Source of the DNA: Planctomycetia bacterium
GTDB lineage: Bacteria > Planctomycetota > Brocadiia > Brocadiales > Brocadiaceae
Length of the DNA: 64,000 nt
Assembly: GCA_015075005.1 (NCBI GenBank)
Contig: JABTVC010000001.1
Location: forward strand, 1,178,001-1,242,000
Direction: 5' to 3'
The translations under genes were made by a program, and so were the position numbers. Positions 57,309-64,000 of the stretch are shown here, piece after piece (the first letter of the stretch is position 1; each line of letters starts with the position of its first letter). The notes beneath the pieces are model-generated. The model was not told the origin of the DNA, did no database searches, and saw only the letters and a list, made by a program, of their open reading frames with translations.

Positions 57309-58415
57309 TTATTTTTTCCTTAACGTTTTTCTGAACGCAAACAAAATTTTACCATAAAATTTTGTAAATGCTAAGAAGAAACTGGCATTAATGCAAGGGG
57401 TGGGCAGGATAAATACGCCAATTATCGGAGGGTGTTTGTAAAACTCTTTTGATTCCTCCAAAAGCTCTGTTCGGGCGAGTAGCTGAGATTGGTCTGTTTC
57501 AGAAAGATTGGTAAACTGTTGTGCATAAGTTGCATTCTCTTTAAGCTGTTCAATACTGTCCATGCCTGAAACCAAAGTGCTAACGGGCTGATTCCAGGCA
57601 AAACATAAGCACTCTTTTATCGTAGCCACGTTATCTTCCAGCAATATTCCGTTTGCTACCGTCTTCATAGCAAGAATCCCAATATCATATTTTACTGCTT
57701 CCGGAATGACTTGTCGAACAAAACTCAAATAATGTGGATCAATAAGATTCACGGGTATTTGAACCGTTTCAATGAGCTGATGATATTTTTGAATGGTCTT
57801 TACCTGTACTTCCGGGTTCCTATGCCCTGTAAATCCAACGTGAAGTATCTTTCCCGCTTTTTTAGCCAGGAGGGCTGCCTCAATGGCGCCTCCTTTCCTA
57901 AAAATGGCATCCACATCCTCAAACGTTTGAACATCATGGAATTGCCATAAATCGATGTGATCTGTTTGCAATCGTCTCAGACTTTCATGCAGTTCATTTG
58001 AAGCTGTTGCCATATCCCGTCCGCGACTCTTCGTCATAATAAATGCCTTATCCCGCCGGTCTTTTAATGCCTTTCCAAGACGCCTCTCGCTGTCACCCTT
58101 ATTGTAACTCCATGCCGAATCGAAAAAATTAACACCCTCGTCAATTGCAGTATGAATCATTCTGACGGCGTAATGTTCGTCGTGCATCCGCCCTATGTGG
58201 TAGCCTCCTGCGCTGAGCACGGAAACCATCTTGTCTGTTTTGCCCAAACGACGTTGAGGCATTCCTCCTTTTTTCCCATATGTTGTCCTAAAGGAAACAA
58301 GGTCTCCGGGAAAATCACTTTGCGAATTCCTAGAAAAACCAAGACCCAGGACAACAGCAAAGGTACCTTTAAGAAAATCCCTGCGATTGGGAAGTCCATT
58401 TTTCTTATGTGTCAT
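57309..58415 (-). CDS. Tat-exported aldo/keto reductase
   Basis: The product is 368 residues. A twin-arginine signal (NRRDFLKGTFAVVLGLGF) implies export of a folded enzyme. The AKR domain has RRLGKTDKMVSVLSAGGYH, DEGVNFFDSAWSYNKGDSER (catalytic Asp/Tyr region), KAFIMTKSRGR (Lys) and DLWQFHDVQ (His). The last 45 residues after EFYKHPP are hydrophobic and basic and not typical of the family, perhaps an added membrane tail or a late frame change. The substrate is unknown. It lies 21 bases after proA on the same strand and may share its transcript. Confidence 0.85.
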   Translation of the reverse strand: MTHKKNGLPNRRDFLKGTFAVVLGLGFSRNSQSDFPGDLVSFRTTYGKKGGMPQRRLGKTDKMVSVLSAGGYHIGRMHDEHYAVRMIHTAIDEGVNFFDSAWSYNKGDSERRLGKALKDRRDKAFIMTKSRGRDMATASNELHESLRRLQTDHIDLWQFHDVQTFEDVDAIFRKGGAIEAALLAKKAGKILHVGFTGHRNPEVQVKTIQKYHQLIETVQIPVNLIDPHYLSFVRQVIPEAVKYDIGILAMKTVANGILLEDNVATIKECLCFAWNQPVSTLVSGMDSIEQLKENATYAQQFTNLSETDQSQLLARTELLEESKEFYKHPPIIGVFILPTPCINASFFLAFTKFYGKILFAFRKTLRKK

Positions 58416-59658
58416 TTTAGTAATCCTGGGGAATGATTAATTTCTCAGCTGTCCATTTCCATATACTACGAATTTGTATGAGGTGAGTTCCTCCAAGCCC
58501 ATAGGGCCTCGGGCGTGGAGTTTGTCTGTGCTGATACCAATCTCTGCACCCATACCAAATTCATAGCCGTCGGTAAAACGGGTAGAGGCATTGACATACA
58601 CGGCTGCCGAGTCTGTCTCTTTGGTAAATTTCATAGCGTTGTTGATATTGTCTGTGACAATTGCATCGGAATGATTAGAGCCATATTTTGCAATATGATT
58701 AATTGCGTCATCAATGATTTTTACAACCTTTATATTTAAGATCAGATCCAGGTACTCATTATAATAATCTTCATCGGTAGCTTGTTTTATATTATGTAAA
58801 ATAGTGCATGTTGCATTACAACCTCTCATCTCTACGCCATTGTCTTGTAGCTTCTTCGCTATAAGCGGCAAAAAAACAGGCGCAATCTTTTCATGTACCA
58901 GCATAGTTTCCATGGCATTGCAGGTTGCAGGGCGTTGTACCTTGGCATTAAAACAAAGCTCCTCAGCCATCTTGAGATTGGCAAATTCGTCAACATAGGT
59001 GTGGCATACGCCTTTGTAATGCTTGATGACAGGGATGGTTGATTTCTCTACTACGGTGCGAATAAGCGCCTCGCCACCGCGGGGGATAACAACGTCAACA
59101 TATTGATCAGCCCTAAGCAGATAGTCGATGGCTTCGCGTTCAATAACCTCTATTAATTGAATGCACCGTGTGTCCAATCCTGCTTTTTCCAGGGCGGACG
59201 TGAGCGTCTTATATATGGCAATATTCGAGTGGATGGATTCCTTTCCGCCGCGGAGAATGACCGCATTGCCTGCCTTCAGGCACAATGCTGCGGCATCGGC
59301 AGTTACGTTGGGTCTGGATTCGTAAATAATGACAATAACACCAATGGGTACACGTATTTTTTGAATTTGCAAACCATTAGGGCGGGTATACCCCCGTATG
59401 ACTTCCCCGATTGGATCTGCCAGATGAATGATTTGTCTGACACCCTCAGCCATACCCCTGATGCGACTATCAGTAAGACGGAGACGGTCTATCGTAGGCT
59501 CAGGGAGCCCTGTTTTTTGCGCGGCTATAACATCCTTTTCGTTTTCCGCTTTAAGCATTGCAGCAGAGGAGATGATGCTGTCGGTGATATGATGAAGAGC
59601 TGTATTTTTTCCTGTCGTACTTGCAGAGGCAATAACTCGTGAAGCCTCCTTTGCATTT

Positions 59659-61508
<1,850 letters not shown>

Positions 61509-61693
61509 CTATTTAATATGTATGCTCATGATGGAAGGCAGGTTATTAAAATCACAATGTATCGTTTTATAGTAAATATTTGAGGACTTGTCAAACAGAT
61601 TCTTTAAAAATACTTGACACCATCTTCTAATCTGTTATCTTGTGGGTAAAAGGATGTCTTACCTGGATGAAAAGAATGCTGGAGAAAGTAGAA

Positions 61694-62437
61694 ATGCGAA
61701 AGGTTAATCACATGAAAAGGAAAATAATTCTTTGCTTTTTCCCGGTTGTATGTATTCTATTTTTTAGTATGCACAGTGCATCAGCGCAGTTCGACTGGTT
61801 TTTTAAGAAAACGAAACCATTCCGGGATACAAAGCTGAGTGATACACAGATTGTTTCGGGACTGAAAGAAGCACTCAAAGTAGGCATTGATAATACCGTG
61901 AAATTGACTGGCAAGACTGATGGATACTTTGGCAATGAAGCAATTAAAATCCTGATGCCGGAGAACATGAAAATGATTGATAAGACACTGCGGATGGTTG
62001 GATTTGGTGAAAAACTCGATGCGTTTGTATTAAGCATGAACAGGGCTGCTGAGCAAGCTGCTCCATTTGCCGAAGATATCTTTGTAAATGCGATATCTGA
62101 TATGACATTCGATGACGCAAGGAAAATTCTTGACGGCGCCGATACGGCCATCACTGACTATTTCAAAGAAAAGACTTATCATAATCTCGTAAAGACATAT
62201 CAGCCGGTAGTAGAGAAAAAAATGGGCGAGAACGATTCTACCCGCAAATACAAAGAACTTGTTGAACGGTACCAATCTATTCCTTTTGCGGGTAAACTTG
62301 GAGTTTTTGATCCGGACCAGTATGTCATAACCAAATCGCTCGATGGATTATTTTCCGTTTTAGGTGAGGAGGAACGTAAAATCCGTAAAGACCCTGCAGC
62401 GCGGGTAACTGACATCCTTAAGGTCGTATTTAAATGA
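61694..62437 (+). CDS. DUF4197 exported protein
   Basis: The product is about 247 residues with a signal peptide (ILCFFPVVCILFFSMHSASA). The DUF4197 pattern is plain: QIVSGLKEALKVGIDNTVKL, GYFGNEAIKILMPENM, NRAAEQAAPFAEDIFVNAIS, ILDGADTAITDYFKEKT and GLFSVLGEEERKIRKDPAAR. Such proteins are small, helical, periplasmic and of unknown function. ATG 61694 with GGAGAAA is preferred to the frame opening at 61640. Confidence 0.88.
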   Translation: MRKVNHMKRKIILCFFPVVCILFFSMHSASAQFDWFFKKTKPFRDTKLSDTQIVSGLKEALKVGIDNTVKLTGKTDGYFGNEAIKILMPENMKMIDKTLRMVGFGEKLDAFVLSMNRAAEQAAPFAEDIFVNAISDMTFDDARKILDGADTAITDYFKEKTYHNLVKTYQPVVEKKMGENDSTRKYKELVERYQSIPFAGKLGVFDPDQYVITKSLDGLFSVLGEEERKIRKDPAARVTDILKVVFK

Positions 62438-62489
62438 TAGATTGGCAGGGGGGCAAAGTAGCCGCTGGTCAGTTACCCTTACCTATGGT

Positions 62490-63515
62490 TTACATACCTA
62501 TATATTTTGCGTAAAGTCCCTTCGCCATCGATGCATCATTTGTGCCCGAAATAATTGATCTCCCATCCGGAAACACTGTTAATTCGTATTTGTCTATCTT
62601 AAAGCGTAATAAAAAACTATTAAAGGACACATTTCCCACCTTTTCCAATCGTGCTGCAAGTCTGGCCATGTCTAATTTTGATCCATGAGGATGTGAAATT
62701 TGCACTGCATTCCTGCCACACAATGAGGTTGTTGTTACATAGGTGTCCCGTGACAAAAATTCATATTTTTGCTGTTTGCATGTTACGCAATCGGCATTCT
62801 CTTTGATATCTTCTACATGCAGTCGCTTCATTTCGTTACGCCAAAGGTCAATCTTTACAAGTCCTTTGCTCAGGGTATCGAAATTATCCGTTAATATTTT
62901 TAATGCCTCCGCTATCTGAATAGAGGCGACCACGCTGGCGATGGGTGCAATAATCCCCTCCGTATCGCATGTTTCGGTAGTGCCAATAGGTGGAACGTCT
63001 TCGAGTATACATCTGAGGCAAGGGGTCTTTGATGGGACAATGTTCATGGTGAGACCCGTACTCCCGATGCATGCACCGTAAATCCAGGGTATCCTGCTTT
63101 TCACACAATAATCATTAATCAGAAATCGAGTTTCAAAGTTATCGGTTCCATCAATGACAATATGTGCGTTGTGCAGGAGAGTCTCGATATTCGATGGATT
63201 AAGGTCAACAATGGCAGACTCAATCTGAATATGGGAATTGACTTTTTGAAGTTTTTTTTGTGCAGCAATAGCTTTCGGGAGGTTTTTCCCGATATCTTCT
63301 TCGTCAAATAAGGATTGACGTTGCAGGTTGCTTTCTTCGATATAATCACGGTCTATGATCTTCAGGCACTTTATTCCACTCCGGACGAGAAGATTGGATG
63401 ACGTGCATCCTAATGCACCGCAACCCACAAGCACGGCGGTCTTCTGCATAAGCAATTGTTGGCCTTGTCTGCCTATCCCGTAGAACAATGCCTGCCGTGC
63501 GTAACGCTCTGACAT
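62490..63515 (-). CDS. ThiF/MoeB-family E1-like adenylyltransferase
   Basis: The product is 341 residues. It adenylates the C-terminal glycine of a small sulfur-carrier protein (ThiS or MoaD type). The nucleotide-binding motif is AVLVGCGALGCTSSNLLVRS, with RDYIEESNLQRQSLF and DGTDNFETRFLIND. Paired cysteines CLRC and CVTC form the zinc site, and the Cys in TTETCDTEG is a likely thiolating residue. The last 95 residues after the zinc site are an extra domain not found in the shortest ThiF proteins. No thiS/moaD gene is in view. It sits just after the partial edge gene on the same strand. Confidence 0.88.
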   Translation of the reverse strand: MSERYARQALFYGIGRQGQQLLMQKTAVLVGCGALGCTSSNLLVRSGIKCLKIIDRDYIEESNLQRQSLFDEEDIGKNLPKAIAAQKKLQKVNSHIQIESAIVDLNPSNIETLLHNAHIVIDGTDNFETRFLINDYCVKSRIPWIYGACIGSTGLTMNIVPSKTPCLRCILEDVPPIGTTETCDTEGIIAPIASVVASIQIAEALKILTDNFDTLSKGLVKIDLWRNEMKRLHVEDIKENADCVTCKQQKYEFLSRDTYVTTTSLCGRNAVQISHPHGSKLDMARLAARLEKVGNVSFNSFLLRFKIDKYELTVFPDGRSIISGTNDASMAKGLYAKYIGM

Positions 63516-63516
63516 G

Positions 63517-64000
63517 CTAACTTTTTATTTTGAAATTACTCAGACAGGATTTATCTCCTGCTGCAATGGCCTTCTCTCTCTCGTATCCGATTTGAGAATT
63601 TATTCCTTCACCAAACCCTGCAATCCATGCATTAATGATATTACACATCGTTAAAAAATCTGCACCACCGTTGCGCCAATAAACCTCGTGAACACAGCTT
63701 TCGTGATCCCATGAGGTGCTTTTTTCAGACTCTGCCACCACCTGAGCGCCACGATCGCAAGGCATTCCATCGCTGAGGTAATCTCCCATTACTTCAAAGG
63801 CCCTTGCTGTATCGTTGCAATCTGCTGGTGAGAGTCCCTTGTTCCTGATAGCCTCTTTTCCGCACACAACGCCATGTCCATGTGCAGCTTCTGCCGCTAC
63901 TTTTGCAGCATCGCTGTATTTTGCACAGAATGCAGCAATCGTAGCAGCTTCTCGTGTTTCTGCCTCGATAATGAGACTTTGAATACCCTGATGAATGGAT
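63517..64000 (-). CDS. Cysteine-containing unknown protein, partial (cut by right edge)
   Basis: The reverse strand is open from the window edge to the stop at 63517, giving at least 160 residues; the start lies outside. The sequence is alanine-rich and helical with spaced cysteines (AAFCAKYSD, GVVCGKEA, PADCNDTA, MPCDRGA, HESCVHEVYW, TMCNIINAW, GDKSCLSNF). The end EREKAIAAGDKSCLSNF resembles the C-terminus of the L-2-amino-thiazoline-4-carboxylate hydrolase family, but this is only a visual similarity. Its stop is 1-2 bases before the ThiF start, so the two form an operon. Confidence 0.65.
   Translation of the reverse strand, partial: SIHQGIQSLIIEAETREAATIAAFCAKYSDAAKVAAEAAHGHGVVCGKEAIRNKGLSPADCNDTARAFEVMGDYLSDGMPCDRGAQVVAESEKSTSWDHESCVHEVYWRNGGADFLTMCNIINAWIAGFGEGINSQIGYEREKAIAAGDKSCLSNFKIKS

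Overview
The window reads as a chromosome segment of an AT-rich, diderm, planctomycete-like bacterium. The best guess is an anammox bacterium of the Brocadia/Kuenenia/Jettenia type. This is inferred mainly from the cluster at 46.5-52.5 kb: three beta-ketoacyl-ACP synthase (KAS) homologues, a dedicated acyl carrier protein and a cobalamin-type radical SAM protein. That combination resembles the clusters proposed for ladderane lipid synthesis in anammox bacteria. Outer-membrane proteins (TonB receptor, FadL, DUF481) support a diderm cell. No 16S rRNA or anammox hallmark gene (hzs, hdh) is present, so the assignment is not proven.

Layout. 0-5.4 kb is accessory DNA: an unknown protein cut by the left edge, a complete IS1634-type insertion sequence with 22-bp inverted ends, two unknown genes, a MITE-like element and a RelE-type toxin-antitoxin pair. 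5.4-8.2 kb holds an alkyltransferase gene, an M50-like membrane protease, a tRNA-Ala and a TumE-type toxin pair. 8.2-16.6 kb is a tight operon preceded by a cyclic-di-GMP (GEMM-I) riboswitch and terminator: flavoprotein reductase, cyclic-nucleotide-binding protein, ABC-type binding protein, histidine kinase, receiver-adenylate cyclase and TonB receptor. 16.8-20.1 kb has mscL and a GC-rich, probably acquired three-gene block including an HExxH peptidase. 20.3-24.5 kb has a TIM-barrel protein, an orphan gene, tRNA-Arg, tRNA-His and a decayed ISL3 element with an intact target duplication.

24.8-42.7 kb is mostly core or envelope genes: a large MscS channel, DUF481 protein, zinc-ribbon/zincin protein, YajQ, a TMTC-like TPR protein, larC, nadD, a DCC protein, murQ, uvrC, cinA, fadL and an HD-GYP response regulator. 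43.4-46.3 kb has a receiver-GAF-PAS protein and an NtrC-type sigma-54 activator. The lipid-type cluster follows (46.5-52.5 kb) and then a 7TM histidine kinase (52.5-55.1 kb). The right end has a globin-coupled hybrid kinase, aldo/keto reductase, proA, an FtsB/DivIC-like gene, eno, a DUF4197 gene, a ThiF/MoeB-type E1 gene and a partial gene at the edge.

Three themes connect the genes. Second messengers recur: a c-di-GMP riboswitch sits in front of an operon encoding an adenylate cyclase and a cAMP-type binding protein, and HD-GYP and YajQ genes lie elsewhere. The KAS/ACP/radical SAM genes form a compact polar unit flanked by regulators. Seven genes between 29.8 and 47.7 kb are broken by multiple single-base-type frameshifts while their neighbours are intact; several are conserved housekeeping genes, so sequence error is as likely as real decay.
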